From Chitinophagaceae bacterium (lineage in GTDB: Bacteria; Bacteroidota; Bacteroidia; Chitinophagales; Chitinophagaceae), in assembly GCA_016719815.1 (NCBI GenBank), contig JADJYK010000006.1, positions 186,001 through 250,000 of the forward strand: DNA of 64,000 bases, written 5' to 3'. Of this stretch, positions 1 to 9,138 are shown piece by piece. Each line of letters opens with the position of its first letter. Within the stretch, counting starts at the first letter, position 1. The notes below the pieces were generated by a model that saw only the letters and a program-made list of their open reading frames with translations, made no database searches and was not told the origin of the DNA. Made by a program: the position numbers and the translations under genes.

Positions 1-2
1 AG

Positions 3-131
3 GTGCAGGAGTTCAGGCATAGCATTACTCCTGAAAGCAGGAGAAATTTAAATCCGGATAACTTGCTTGCATATGTTTTCATTATTACTGCTTTAAAAAA
101 CTTAAAAAATAAAGTGGAAGTATTAACCTGA
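3..131 (+). CDS. Possible C-terminal end of an unidentified gene (partial, 5' end outside window)
   Basis: An open frame of 42 codons enters from the left edge and stops at TGA 129-131; the other two plus-strand frames close earlier. The composition is plausible for a real protein tail, with a hydrophobic segment (LLAYVFIITALKNL) near the end. No family is recognised. Its stop lies inside the hairpin that terminates the convergent minus-strand locus, which is compatible with a shared terminator. The frame could be open by chance in so short a stretch. Confidence 0.3.
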   Translation: MQEFRHSITPESRRNLNPDNLLAYVFIITALKNLKNKVEVLT

Positions 132-153
132 ACAGGTAGATACGTTCCACTTT
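111..153 (-). terminator. Rho-independent terminator of the SusCD-1 locus
   Basis: Outer stem AAAGTGGAA (111-119) pairs with TTCCACTTT (145-153), and an inner stem ACCTG/CAGGT (126-130/133-137) caps it. On the minus strand the hairpin is followed by two T-rich runs (revcomp of 93-110). It lies just after the GH16 stop codon at 231 and probably ends the locus transcript. Confidence 0.8.
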
Positions 154-230
154 GCTGACTGCTTGCTTATGATAAACTGTAAAAGTGTCATTATATTATG
201 CTCATTAAAACACTTTTCTTACTCCTATTT

Positions 231-1245
231 TTATTGATATACTCGAACATAATCCACTTCCATTGCAGCACTGGAGAAGGCGGGGTCAACAGGTCCGCCA
301 AAAGTTCCTCCCATTGCAACATTAAGTATAACGAAAAAATTCTGGTTAAAAGGAACACTGGTATTGTTCGCAAAAGTGTGAAACACTACATCGTCAACGA
401 AAAACTTAATAGTACTTGCATCCCATTCCACTTTGTACTTATGAAATTCTGTTGCAGCATTCGCAATCACAGTAGTTGCTCCGTTTGCATTACCGCCAGA
501 GTGGCCGGGATAATGAAGTGTGCCATATATCGTATTCAGCTGACTTCCTTATGCTCCATTATGTCTATTTCGCCACAAGCCGGCCATCCAACATTACTGA
601 TATTACCACCCAGCATCCAGATAGCAGGCCAAGTACCCGTTCCAACCGGCAATTTAGCTCTTGCTTCAATCTTTCCGTATTTAAAGGAAAACTTGTCTTT
701 TGTAAGCAATCTTGCCGATGTATAATTACTGCCGCTATAACTCTCCGCTTTTGCAATTATCTTCAGTGTTCCGCCAGAAACAACTGCATTGTCAGTTCTG
801 TTGGTATAATATTGCAATTCGCTGTTTCCCCAGCCACCTGCGCCTAAATCATAACCCCATTTTGCGGGGTCGGGTGCACCAGGAGTATCAAACTCATCTG
901 ACCAAATAAGGGAGAGAGCCACCGATACTGTTACCTGTACTGATTTCGAGATTGTCTGACCACCCGCATTTTTGCGATTACATTAACTGTGTAAGTACCA
1001 GAAGCCGGATACTTGTATGTTACAACACCAGATGCAACAGTCTGGAAAATTCCGTTGCCATAATCGAAGTCATAAGTAACAGCATTTGTTGCAGATGCCG
1101 TAAATGCAACATTACCACTATTGTCTGTACTCACAACAGCATTTACTGTAAGGTTGGTTGGTGGTGTGTTATTATCACTGGTGTTTTTATCTTTCCCACA
1201 TGATAAAAGCAAAAAATAAAGAATAGATGAAAAGAAAGGTTTCAT
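231..1245 (-). CDS. GH16 endo-beta-1,3-glucanase lipoprotein with PKD domain (two frameshifts)
   Basis: Secreted lipoprotein glycosidase expected to cut beta-1,3- (or mixed 1,3/1,4-) glucans at the cell surface. Restored length is about 338 aa: lipobox LLLSC (Cys16), a PKD-like beta-sandwich (about 30-105, YDFDYGNG and GTYTVNV motifs), then a GH16 domain (about 109-338) starting LIWSDEFD. The GH16 catalytic signature GEIDIMEH is intact, giving nucleophile E226 and acid/base E231. The C-terminal MEVDYVRVYQ is the usual GH16 last strand. Two single-base deletions split it: an A/T run at 969-973 (5 should be 6) and GG near 545-550 (should be GGG). Repairing both gives one continuous family-length protein. 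It is the last gene of the locus, so laminarin-like glucan is the likely substrate. Confidence 0.85.
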
Positions 1246-1273
1246 TAATCTGTATTATTTTTTTATAAATAAT

Positions 1274-1296
1274 CACCTGCCCGCATTCGGCAGGTG
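1274..1296. repeat. Intercistronic inverted repeat
   Basis: Perfect 8-bp stem CACCTGCC/GGCAGGTG (1274-1281/1289-1296) with a 7-nt loop, between the PKD lipoprotein stop (1308) and the GH16 start (1245). There is no T tract after it on the minus strand, so it is more likely an mRNA processing/stability hairpin or a partial terminator than a full stop. Confidence 0.5.
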
Positions 1297-1307
1297 AATC
1301 AGTTTAT

Positions 1308-2207
1308 TTATGGTTTGGGTTTCAATTTTTGATACCAGGAGTTTCCGTCAGCACCGATATTTCTTAAATGCAAACTGGTATTTGTAATTGATAAAATTTC
1401 GTATGTTGTTCCTCCGGTTCCAAAATTAATAATACCATTACCCGGTACAGCAAACTGAATCATCGTTGAAACGGCACTCGTAGAACCGGATGTGGCATCC
1501 ATAAACATAAGCTGCTTCGTTCCTCCTGTATTAATAGCATAACAGCCATCTCCACCGCTAAAACCATAGAAAGCGGCTGCGGCACCGATTGAGAAAGACT
1601 GTCCCTTGTTGTTGATAGTCATGAACACTTTGTTATTTACATCTTTTGAAATGGTAATCTCATCATCATAAGCACACGGTTCTCTTGTATTTGGTCCGGC
1701 CGCATACCATATAGGAGAGAACTCCGAAGAAGGGCCTACTCCAAAATGACCTGGCGCATCATTATCCGTTACCCACACTTTGGACGAACCATTAGTAATC
1801 GATTGCAGAATAGCCGCTGGTATTTCAAATGCAACAAAAACTGTAATCTGTTTGCTGATGGTAGATATTGCACCCCCAGTTCCCACAGCATTTACAGTAA
1901 TCGTATACGTGTAAGTGCCCGGGTTTCTGTACTTATAAGTTATTTTACCACTAGGAACGGGCTGGCTTATGCCATCACCAAAATCAATATTGTACGAAAG
2001 AGTATTAGTTGACGTAACAGTAATTGCTACTTTACCTGTCCCATTACCATTTGGATTGGAGGCGTCTACTCCCTCAACAACTGCAGTTAGTTTAAGTTCA
2101 GCAGGAGTTTTAATGTCTCCAAAGGTATATTTCTCTTTTTTGCAACTGCCAAGCATCAACAGAACTGCAAAGAAGAAAATTGCGACGCTGTTTGAAATTA
2201 TACGCAT
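1308..2207 (-). CDS. SusE/SusF-position surface glycan-binding lipoprotein with PKD domain
   Basis: 299-aa lipoprotein with lipobox MLGSC (Cys22). Residues about 35-125 form a PKD-like domain (YNIDFGDG, then YKYRNPGTYTYTITV). Residues about 130-299 are a beta-rich domain with conserved aromatics (WYAAG, CAYDDEI, FYGFSGGDGCYAI), as seen in proteins at the SusE/F position of Bacteroidota loci. No catalytic motif is visible, so a role in holding glucan at the outer membrane next to SusCD is inferred. It sits between the larger binding lipoprotein and GH16, in the same orientation and with short gaps, so co-transcription is likely. The exact ligand cannot be read from sequence. Confidence 0.75.
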   Translation of the reverse strand: MRIISNSVAIFFFAVLLMLGSCKKEKYTFGDIKTPAELKLTAVVEGVDASNPNGNGTGKVAITVTSTNTLSYNIDFGDGISQPVPSGKITYKYRNPGTYTYTITVNAVGTGGAISTISKQITVFVAFEIPAAILQSITNGSSKVWVTDNDAPGHFGVGPSSEFSPIWYAAGPNTREPCAYDDEITISKDVNNKVFMTINNKGQSFSIGAAAAFYGFSGGDGCYAINTGGTKQLMFMDATSGSTSAVSTMIQFAVPGNGIINFGTGGTTYEILSITNTSLHLRNIGADGNSWYQKLKPKP

Positions 2208-2224
2208 ATAATATTTTTTTTCAG

Positions 2225-4265
2225 TTAGTTAAGTGTTATATCATCGAAATAGAAAGTGAAATTAGAAGAACCATCACCCATAGTTCCATTATCAAATATC
2301 AGTACTACTTTCTGGTATGAGTTGGAAGTGTTAATTGCACTGTAATCAAATGTAAGCTCCTCCCAGCCGTTGGCAACAGTTGTCAGTACTTCCTTTTCAT
2401 AATTAATTCCGCCATTGGTCAGGTTTTCTACTTTCAGCAGCACTTTGGCTCCTGCTCTTGGAGAGAATACTTTCATTTTAAATGTGCGGAGAGTGGAAAA
2501 ATCAATCGGGCTTGCTAAAGTTATATAACTGCCTCCCCATGTCTGGCCAGCATTTTTAATCATCCTGGCCACTTTTGCGCTTGTGTTTATTCCACCGGAT
2601 TGAGGATTATTAATCACAGCAACATTTCCTCCATCAAAATCCGTCCAGTTGTAAGTTATCGGATACTCAAAGTTTAATGGCAATGTTACCGGCACAGTAT
2701 TGACAAGTTGTATATCATCAAACAGGAACGTAAAGTTTGCAGAACCATTCCCCATCGTCCCGTTATCAAAAATCAATACAACCCTGTCGTATGTGTTCGC
2801 CGCATTGATTCCTGAATAATCAAAAACTAAATCTTCCCATGCATTGGCAACAGTGGTAAGAACTTCTTTTTCATAGTTCATTCCCGAATTAGCCGAATTC
2901 TCAACTTTCAGCAACACTTTGGCTCCTGCTCTTGGAGAGAATACTTTCATGCGGAAAATCTTATTTACTGAAAAATCCATCGATGTACTCAATGTAAGAA
3001 AACTGCCACCCCATGTCTGGCCGGCATTCTTAACCATTCTTGCCACTCTTGCACTTGTATTAATTCCGCCTGATTGCGAGTTATTAATAACTGTCACATC
3101 ACCTCCATCGAAATTTACCCAATTATAATTGGTAGAGGTTGATTCAAAGTCGAGCGGCAGACTGAGCGGCAAACTGTTTACCAGCCTTATATCATCAAAC
3201 AAGAAAGTAAAGCTTGAAGACCCATCACCCATAATACCCAATTCAAATATCAGCACTATATGGTGGTAACTGTTAGCTGCATTTATTCCTCTGTAGTCAA
3301 ATACAAGGTCTTCCCATCCATTAGCTACGGTTGTTGTAACTTCTTTTTCATAGTTAATACCAGAATTGGTGGCATTTTCCACTTTCAGCAGCACTTTCGC
3401 CCCTATTCTTGGGGGAGAAGACCTTCATTCTAAAAATCTTGTTTGCAGAGAAATCAATAGGACTGCTAAGACCTATCCAGCTTCCTCCCCAAACCTGACC
3501 TGCATTTTTAACCATTCGTCCAACTTTTGCACTGGTGTTGATACCATTTGACTGAGGGTTATTAATGATTGTAACATTACCACCGTCGAAGTTGTTAAAT
3601 ACATAGTTTATAGTCGGAGACTCAAACGCTAATGGCAGTAGTACAGGATCAACTATTGTAATAGTTCTTGTAAGCTGCGTTGTTGCAGCCCCACCGCTTA
3701 ATGCAACTACTTTTAGCGTATAGGAGCCCGTAGCTGTGTAAGTATGGCTGATCGTTTCGCCTTCCATAAATGACCTGGGAATCTCATTAGGCACATCGCC
3801 AAAATATACCTTGAAACTGGTTTCATATAATGCGGTTGCTGAAACATTAAGTTTAAAATTATTGGAAGGGTCAATAACAGAAGTTACTTCGAGGTTTTCT
3901 GGCGCCCTGAAAGAAACTGTTAGCTGTTTTGTGACTTCTGTTGTTTTTCCTGAAATGTTGTGAGCAACAATTTTAACATTATATACACCTTCAGCATATG
4001 TATGCTGTATGTTTTTACCAGGGGCCACTTTGCCTGGTATTGTTGTACCGTCTCCATAATATATATCATAGGAGGCCACTCCATCACCATTTGGCGGAAT
4101 CGTAACAAGGTCGGTATTATCCTGCGTTATTTCAAAAAGGGCAGTTAAATTACCGGGGGCAGCTGCGGTTTCAACAAAGGACACATCTGTAAACTCTTCC
4201 TTCTTGCACCCTGCCAGTAAAGCAAGTACTATTACCAAACCCAAAATATATCTTAATGCTTTCAT
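2225..4265 (-). CDS. Large surface glycan-binding lipoprotein: two PKD-like domains plus three CBM-like repeats (one frameshift)
   Basis: Restored length is about 679 aa, lipobox LLAGC (Cys20). Residues about 35-215 carry two PKD-like domains (YDIYYGDG; FKVYFGD). The rest is three tandem copies of a domain of about 158 aa, each with NFDGG-V-INNPQS-GINTSAKV, FRMKVFSP, KVLLKVEN, INYEKEV and a closing FTF-FDDI strand, the pattern of galactose-binding-type beta-sandwich carbohydrate-binding modules. No catalytic residues are evident, so this is inferred to be the main surface glycan-binding protein, multivalent for the polymer imported by the adjacent SusC. A one-base insertion in a G run at 3411-3415 (5 should be 4) breaks the frame in FSPR; the other two repeat copies have the shorter run, which supports the repair. 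The gene follows susD directly. Confidence 0.8.
2240..3600 (-). repeat. Three tandem coding repeats, period about 474-477 bp
   Basis: The block around CACTTTGGCTCC recurs at 2441, 2915 and (diverged) 3392, spacing 474 and 477 bp, equal to 158-159 codons. Each unit encodes one CBM-like domain of the 2225-4265 lipoprotein. The units are similar but not identical, consistent with older duplication followed by divergence. Confidence 0.8.
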
Positions 4266-4291
4266 ATCTCAATTTTTAGAATGAATATTTA

Positions 4292-5806
4292 TTAATACCC
4301 GTTGTTCTGAGTAAGACCTGAAATTTCCACTTCTCTCAAAGGAATAGGAAACACTTCATGCTTGCCTGTAACAAACCCTGTAATTTTTGATGCAGCCTGG
4401 CCAGTTCGTACCAAGTCAAAAAACCGGTCACCTTCCATTGCCAGCTCAAGCCTGCGTTCATTTAAGATAGCATCATATAAAGCAGTACCGGTGGATGTAA
4501 CATCATGTGCATTATCTCCAAAAGCCCTGCGGCGCACCAAGTTCAGATATCCCTGGGCTTTGGCATCGTTCGGTGTGGTAGCTTTGTTATTTGCCTCTGC
4601 TGCCATTAACAACACATCTGCATAACGGATAATTCTGAAATTATTCAGATAATTCAACTCTATCTGTCCGGAAGTCTCTCCTTTCCTGGGTAGATACTTT
4701 TGATTGTACAAACCTGTATTCTTGTAAGGAGCCACCTGGTATGTAATATTGAAAGAGGGATTTGCAGCTTTGTAAGCCTCAATATCAAGAATTGTAGCGG
4801 CTTTACGCTGATCCCCTGCTGTATAAGCAGCTGCCAGATTCTGAGTTGGCAGATTGGTGCTCCATCCCGAAGCGTATGGCATTGCCGCAGAACCATTAAG
4901 ACCTCTTACACCACATTGCTGTACGGCATAGTTGCCTTGCCCCCTGTTGTAACCAGCCCAATTATAATAAGGCGAGGTGTTTGTGTATTGGATTTCGAAA
5001 ACCGACTCTGGTCCATTTTCACCTGAAGCCAGGAACATGGATGCAAAATTAGAAACGAGTGAAAAAGCACCCGGCGTAATTACATTCTCAAGCATTGCTG
5101 CAGCTTCGGTATATTTCTTTTGGTATAAGTACACTTTACCTAAAAGTGCCTGTGCAGCATATTTAGTAACCCTGCCTTTATCAACCTGTACAGCAGGAAG
5201 TACATTTATTGCAGCAGTTAAGTCCTTCTCTATTTGTTTATATACATCTGCTTTTGCCGCCCTTTGCAAAGTTCCTGATGATGATAAGTCAAGACGACCA
5301 TCTGTAAACAAAGGAACATCGCCAAAGAACTTCACAAGATGGAAATAATAATAAGCCCTTAAGAAGTACACCTCACCATACAGTGCTTCCTTTCCGGCAA
5401 AATCAACCACCTGGCCAGCGGGATTAGCTCCTTTGTACTGGTGCATATAATTGGCCCTGTTGATACCTTCATAAGCTGCCTGCCACAATTCTGTAAGAGC
5501 AGAATTATTAGGTGTATGCGTATAATCATCTATTTGCTGCAATGAAAGTACGTCTGATGCATTTTCTCCGCCACTTACCGCATTATCAGATGCAATTTCA
5601 CCAATAACTACAGCCTGGTTAATCCACTGTAAAGGTGAATAAACACTGATAGCCATGGTACGATAATCTGTTTCAGATTTCAGGTAATCCAGTTCGGTTG
5701 TCCTGAAATCATCATGTGGATCGTAATCTATCCATTTCTTACAGGATGACAGCGATACTACTACTGCCACAAAGAAGATCAGCGATTTAATAAATAATGT
5801 TTTCAT
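4292..5806 (-). CDS. susD: SusD/RagB-family outer-membrane glycan-binding lipoprotein (locus 1)
   Basis: 504-aa lipoprotein, lipobox SLSSC (Cys22), followed by the usual KKWIDYDP start of mature SusD proteins. TPR-type helices contain typical SusD landmarks: the RAYYYFHLVKFFGDVPLF block near 150, an LLGKVYLYQKKYTEAA helix near 220, and the C-terminal ILNERRLELAMEGDRFFDLVRTG block near 455. SusD caps the SusC barrel on the cell surface and delivers oligosaccharides to it. It lies 27 bp downstream of susC in the canonical susC-susD order. Full length, no frameshift. Confidence 0.95.
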   Translation of the reverse strand: MKTLFIKSLIFFVAVVVSLSSCKKWIDYDPHDDFRTTELDYLKSETDYRTMAISVYSPLQWINQAVVIGEIASDNAVSGGENASDVLSLQQIDDYTHTPNNSALTELWQAAYEGINRANYMHQYKGANPAGQVVDFAGKEALYGEVYFLRAYYYFHLVKFFGDVPLFTDGRLDLSSSGTLQRAAKADVYKQIEKDLTAAINVLPAVQVDKGRVTKYAAQALLGKVYLYQKKYTEAAAMLENVITPGAFSLVSNFASMFLASGENGPESVFEIQYTNTSPYYNWAGYNRGQGNYAVQQCGVRGLNGSAAMPYASGWSTNLPTQNLAAAYTAGDQRKAATILDIEAYKAANPSFNITYQVAPYKNTGLYNQKYLPRKGETSGQIELNYLNNFRIIRYADVLLMAAEANNKATTPNDAKAQGYLNLVRRRAFGDNAHDVTSTGTALYDAILNERRLELAMEGDRFFDLVRTGQAASKITGFVTGKHEVFPIPLREVEISGLTQNNGY

Positions 5807-5833
5807 TTTATAATAAGTTTATATTTATAGTAA

Positions 5834-8800
5834 TTACAGTTTGATATCAAGACCTACAGAATAAGTTCTGGCCTGGGGATAAGCACCTCTGTCAATGCCT
5901 GTATCAAGTATTCCGCCAGAAATTTCCGGATCGAATCCAGTGTATTTTGTAAGAGTGAATGCATTTTTCACCTGTACGTAAACCCTGAGTTTACTAAACA
6001 CCTTTCCTGTAAGTGAAGACGGTAACGTATAACCCAACTGAAGGTTCTTTATTTTAATAAATGATCCATCCTCAACATACCTGTCAGAAATCCTGATATT
6101 GCTGTTATCATCTATAAAGGAATACCTGGGGTTTTTAGCATCATTTGTCGTACCTGCTCCTGTCCACCTGGCTAAGATTCTTCTATCCTTATTAGTATAA
6201 ATGGCATTTCTTTCGTAAGCCCTGTAAATATCATTTCCAACAGAAGTGTAAACAAAAGATGTAAAATCAAAATTCTTATACTCCAGATTCAGGTTCCATC
6301 CCATTGTAAAATCAGGGAATGGATCACCAATTTTTGTTTTATCTGCATCTGTGATTACGCCGTCTTTATTCATGTCAACAAAACGAATATCGCCGGGCTT
6401 AGCTCCGGGCTGTGTTGCACTTGCAGCAATTTCATCATACGTCTGGAAAAGACCATTGGTTTTAAATCCATAAAAATAACCCGGAGTTTGTCCTTTCTCA
6501 AAGACAGTTACGGTCTGTGACTGTCCATTGAAATAACTACCACCAAGAATTCTTGCTGTTCCATCGCTGTTAGTTGAGGTAACCTCATTTTTAGCTGTTG
6601 TGAAGGACAGTGAAGTGTTAAGGCGAAGAGCCTTTCTGATTGTTTCATTGTAAGTAAGAGCAACATCTATACCACTACTTTTGGTTGAACCAATATTTGC
6701 AGTTGGGATAGGTACAGTGCCCAGGTATAATGAAGCTGAGGGAGTAAACAATAGCCCATCAACCTCTTTCTGGAAATAGTCTGCTGCTATTGAAAATTTT
6801 CTTTTAAAAAAAGTAATATCAAAACCGCCGTTCAGTTGCAACTGCTTTTCCCAACGCAAAGCATTGTTAGCCGCAGAACCTACAGTTGACCCGGGATAGA
6901 ATACATTATTATAGTTGTATCCATTACTATTGGCAGTAGATCCGTAGCTTGGACCGCCAGTTACAATACCTACAAACTGAGGATCAACATTTTCATTACC
7001 GATTGAACCGTAACTACCACGGATTTTCAAATGGTCAATGAAATCAGATTTAAAGAATTCTTCTTTTGTAACAACCCAGCCTACTGAACCAGAGAAAAAG
7101 TTTGCATATTTATTGTTTTTACCAAATGCATAAGATCCATCCCTGCGTGCAGTAAATGATGCGAGGTATTTCTCCTGAAAATCGTAGTTAATCCTTGTGA
7201 AGTAAGAAAGATTTCTCCTGAAATACTGGTAATAATAACCACTCAATGCGTTTGAGTTGGTTGGCGTAATACTTCCTGTTGCTGCAGTAAAATCAGCAAA
7301 CTCCCAGGAGTTAAAAGGAACATCCTGGCGGCTGGCGCCAGCTGCATTTCCTGAAATTTTGGCCATTGAAAACCCAAGAACAGTTTCAAAATTATGATCT
7401 TGCTTTACTTTAAAATTATAGTTAGCAAAAGACTCCCATGTGAAATTGAAGTTGCTGGTTTTTTCGTGAGACACACTATTATGTTTATCAGTAACGGTAG
7501 AGCCATCAGCATTCATGGTATTCTCTACATTCAGAGGCCCGTAAAAAACAAGCGGAGTAAACGACCTTGAATTCCCGTCATACTTAGTATATCCAAAACG
7601 GGAAGAAAGCTTGAGGTTCTTCAGTACATCATACTGCAACTCTGCTTTACCATACAATTTGCTGCCTACATTCTTATTATATGTGTTTTCCAATTTTGTA
7701 AGCGGGTTAAAGACTTCTGAGAGTATGAGATTGCTGAACCCATACGTTCCAACCGTATTGGGTACTGTATTATAAACAGGTACCGTAGGGTCGAAGTTGA
7801 TGGCACTGCCCAATATACTATTGAAAGAGTTCTCCTGAATTCCTTTGCCATCAAGAATTACTCCCGTAGTGTTCAAAATAAATTTCACTTTCTTTGAAAG
7901 ATCAAAAATCAGATTTGCAGTAACTGTTCCCCTGTTGAACCTTGATTTATCATTTCCTCCAACAATACCACCCTGGCTCAGGTAGCCTGCTGAAAGGAAA
8001 TAAGAAGCTTTTTCTCCACCGCCTCTTGCCGTGATGTTATGTGTTTGCACAGTAGCTCTTTTAAATATCTCTTTTTGCCAGTCGGTTCCAACACCCACCT
8101 GAGACAAATCAGAAAAAATAACATTTCCGCCAGCAACAGTGCTTCCTTCATTAATCATGGCAGCATATTCAGTCGCATTCAAAACACCCAAAGTATTCAT
8201 TACTTCCTGTACACCATAGTTACTATTGACTGTAATATCTGTTTTTTGATTTTTGCGTCCTGACTTTGTCGTAACAACGATTACCCCGTTGCCACCCTTT
8301 ACTCCATATATAGCGGTTGTTGCAGCATCTTTCAAAAGGTTAATGGATTCGATGTCAGATGCGTTAATGGAGTTAAAATCTGTCAATGATTGAGGTACTC
8401 CATCAACAATTACTAACGGATCAGTACCAGAAAATGAAGGAATCCCTCTTACTAATACAGTTGGTTTTGCACCTGGAGTACCGCTGTTAACCACCACGAT
8501 ACCAGAGGCTCTACCCTGTAATGCCTCTTCCACCCTCACTGGCCTTAGTTTCTCAATATCAGCACCTTTTACGGTGGAAATTGCTCCTGATACTTTTGTT
8601 ACTTTTTGAGTACCATAACCTACCACGACCACATCAGCAAGTGTGGTTGTTGCGCTTTCTTCCATCAAAATTTCTACCGGGCCTGTGCCTGTAATTTTGT
8701 GTTCGTATGGTGTCATACCTGTATAAGTTACAGAAAGTATGTCACCGACTTTTGCAGAAATGGTGAATGTACCAGTCGCATTGGTGGTTGTAAATGTTCT

Positions 8801-8953
8801 TGTGCCTTTAACTGAAACAGTGGCCCCGGCAAGAGGTTCACCGGTAGTTTTCTTTTTGACATTTCCAGAAATAGCCAGGTTTTGTCCGATCGCCACCTGC
8901 AGAAAACTGCAAATCAAAAAAAGCAGACATAGAGTTGCGTTCTTAATGTTCAT
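5834..8953 (-). CDS. susC: SusC/RagA-family TonB-dependent oligosaccharide transporter (locus 1)
   Basis: 1039-aa outer-membrane receptor. Signal peptide about 1-23, carboxypeptidase-regulatory-like beta-sandwich about 25-100 (GEPLAGATVSVKGT), TonB box region VVVVGYGTQ, plug domain about 115-230 with IYGVKGGNGVIVVTTKSG, then a 22-strand barrel ending in YSVGLDIKL with the C-terminal aromatic/hydrophobic strand. It has no N-terminal STN domain, so it does not signal to an anti-sigma factor; control is presumably by the divergent regulator at 9139. It imports oligosaccharides made by the surface GH16. An exact TAnnTTTG element lies 33 bp upstream of the start. Confidence 0.95.
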   Translation of the reverse strand: MNIKNATLCLLFLICSFLQVAIGQNLAISGNVKKKTTGEPLAGATVSVKGTRTFTTTNATGTFTISAKVGDILSVTYTGMTPYEHKITGTGPVEILMEESATTTLADVVVVGYGTQKVTKVSGAISTVKGADIEKLRPVRVEEALQGRASGIVVVNSGTPGAKPTVLVRGIPSFSGTDPLVIVDGVPQSLTDFNSINASDIESINLLKDAATTAIYGVKGGNGVIVVTTKSGRKNQKTDITVNSNYGVQEVMNTLGVLNATEYAAMINEGSTVAGGNVIFSDLSQVGVGTDWQKEIFKRATVQTHNITARGGGEKASYFLSAGYLSQGGIVGGNDKSRFNRGTVTANLIFDLSKKVKFILNTTGVILDGKGIQENSFNSILGSAINFDPTVPVYNTVPNTVGTYGFSNLILSEVFNPLTKLENTYNKNVGSKLYGKAELQYDVLKNLKLSSRFGYTKYDGNSRSFTPLVFYGPLNVENTMNADGSTVTDKHNSVSHEKTSNFNFTWESFANYNFKVKQDHNFETVLGFSMAKISGNAAGASRQDVPFNSWEFADFTAATGSITPTNSNALSGYYYQYFRRNLSYFTRINYDFQEKYLASFTARRDGSYAFGKNNKYANFFSGSVGWVVTKEEFFKSDFIDHLKIRGSYGSIGNENVDPQFVGIVTGGPSYGSTANSNGYNYNNVFYPGSTVGSAANNALRWEKQLQLNGGFDITFFKRKFSIAADYFQKEVDGLLFTPSASLYLGTVPIPTANIGSTKSSGIDVALTYNETIRKALRLNTSLSFTTAKNEVTSTNSDGTARILGGSYFNGQSQTVTVFEKGQTPGYFYGFKTNGLFQTYDEIAASATQPGAKPGDIRFVDMNKDGVITDADKTKIGDPFPDFTMGWNLNLEYKNFDFTSFVYTSVGNDIYRAYERNAIYTNKDRRILARWTGAGTTNDAKNPRYSFIDDNSNIRISDRYVEDGSFIKIKNLQLGYTLPSSLTGKVFSKLRVYVQVKNAFTLTKYTGFDPEISGGILDTGIDRGAYPQARTYSVGLDIKL

Positions 8954-8985
8954 ATAGCAAACGTTTTGGTTTGAAAAATTCGGAG

Positions 8986-8993
8986 CAAATATA
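8986..8993 (-). promoter_or_regulatory. Predicted -7 promoter element for susC (locus 1)
   Basis: The minus strand reads TATATTTG, an exact match to the Bacteroidota sigma-ABfrA -7 element TAnnTTTG. The predicted leader to the susC ATG at 8953 is about 25-30 nt. No convincing -33 TTTG is seen, suggesting an activator-dependent promoter. Confidence 0.6.
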
Positions 8994-8999
8994 TAACAG

Positions 9000-9014
9000 G
9001 CAAACCCTGTTTGC
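9000..9014. promoter_or_regulatory. Inverted repeat upstream of the susC -7 element
   Basis: Perfect GCAAAC-CCT-GTTTGC palindrome. It lies immediately upstream of the predicted -7 element, where the missing -33 contact would be, so it could be an operator. A second, looser repeat CAAAC-N6-GTTTG (8958-8973) lies in the leader. Function is inferred from position only. Confidence 0.4.
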
Positions 9015-9026
9015 TAATTAAATACC

Positions 9027-9099
9027 ACTTCAATACTACATCAATAAAATCTAATTAATTGATTTTAAATATATTAATATACATCAATACTACATCAAT
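9027..9099. promoter_or_regulatory. Candidate operator: two pairs of 11-bp-phased direct repeats flanking a palindrome
   Basis: Pair 1 is ACTTCAAT (9027-9034) and ACATCAAT (9038-9045). Pair 2 is ACATCAAT (9081-9088) and ACATCAAT (9092-9099). Within each pair the spacer is ACT and the period 11 bp, one helical turn. The two pairs are 54 bp apart, about five turns. Between them lies a 21-bp near-palindrome (9046-9066, AAAATC...GATTTT). All lie in the divergent susC/regulator intergenic region, the expected place for the binding site of the regulator encoded at 9139. Confidence 0.55.
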
Positions 9100-9138
9100 T
9101 CATTTTTCATACTTTCACATAATCAAATTACCTGCGGG

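Noticed and set aside
198..725. 175-codon plus-strand ORF
   Set aside because: It is antisense to the GH16 gene, whose catalytic motifs are on the minus strand; the translation shows no domain.
1274..1296. Rho-independent terminator between PKD lipoprotein and GH16
   Set aside because: The stem is good, but no T tract follows on the transcribed strand, so it is listed only as an inverted repeat.
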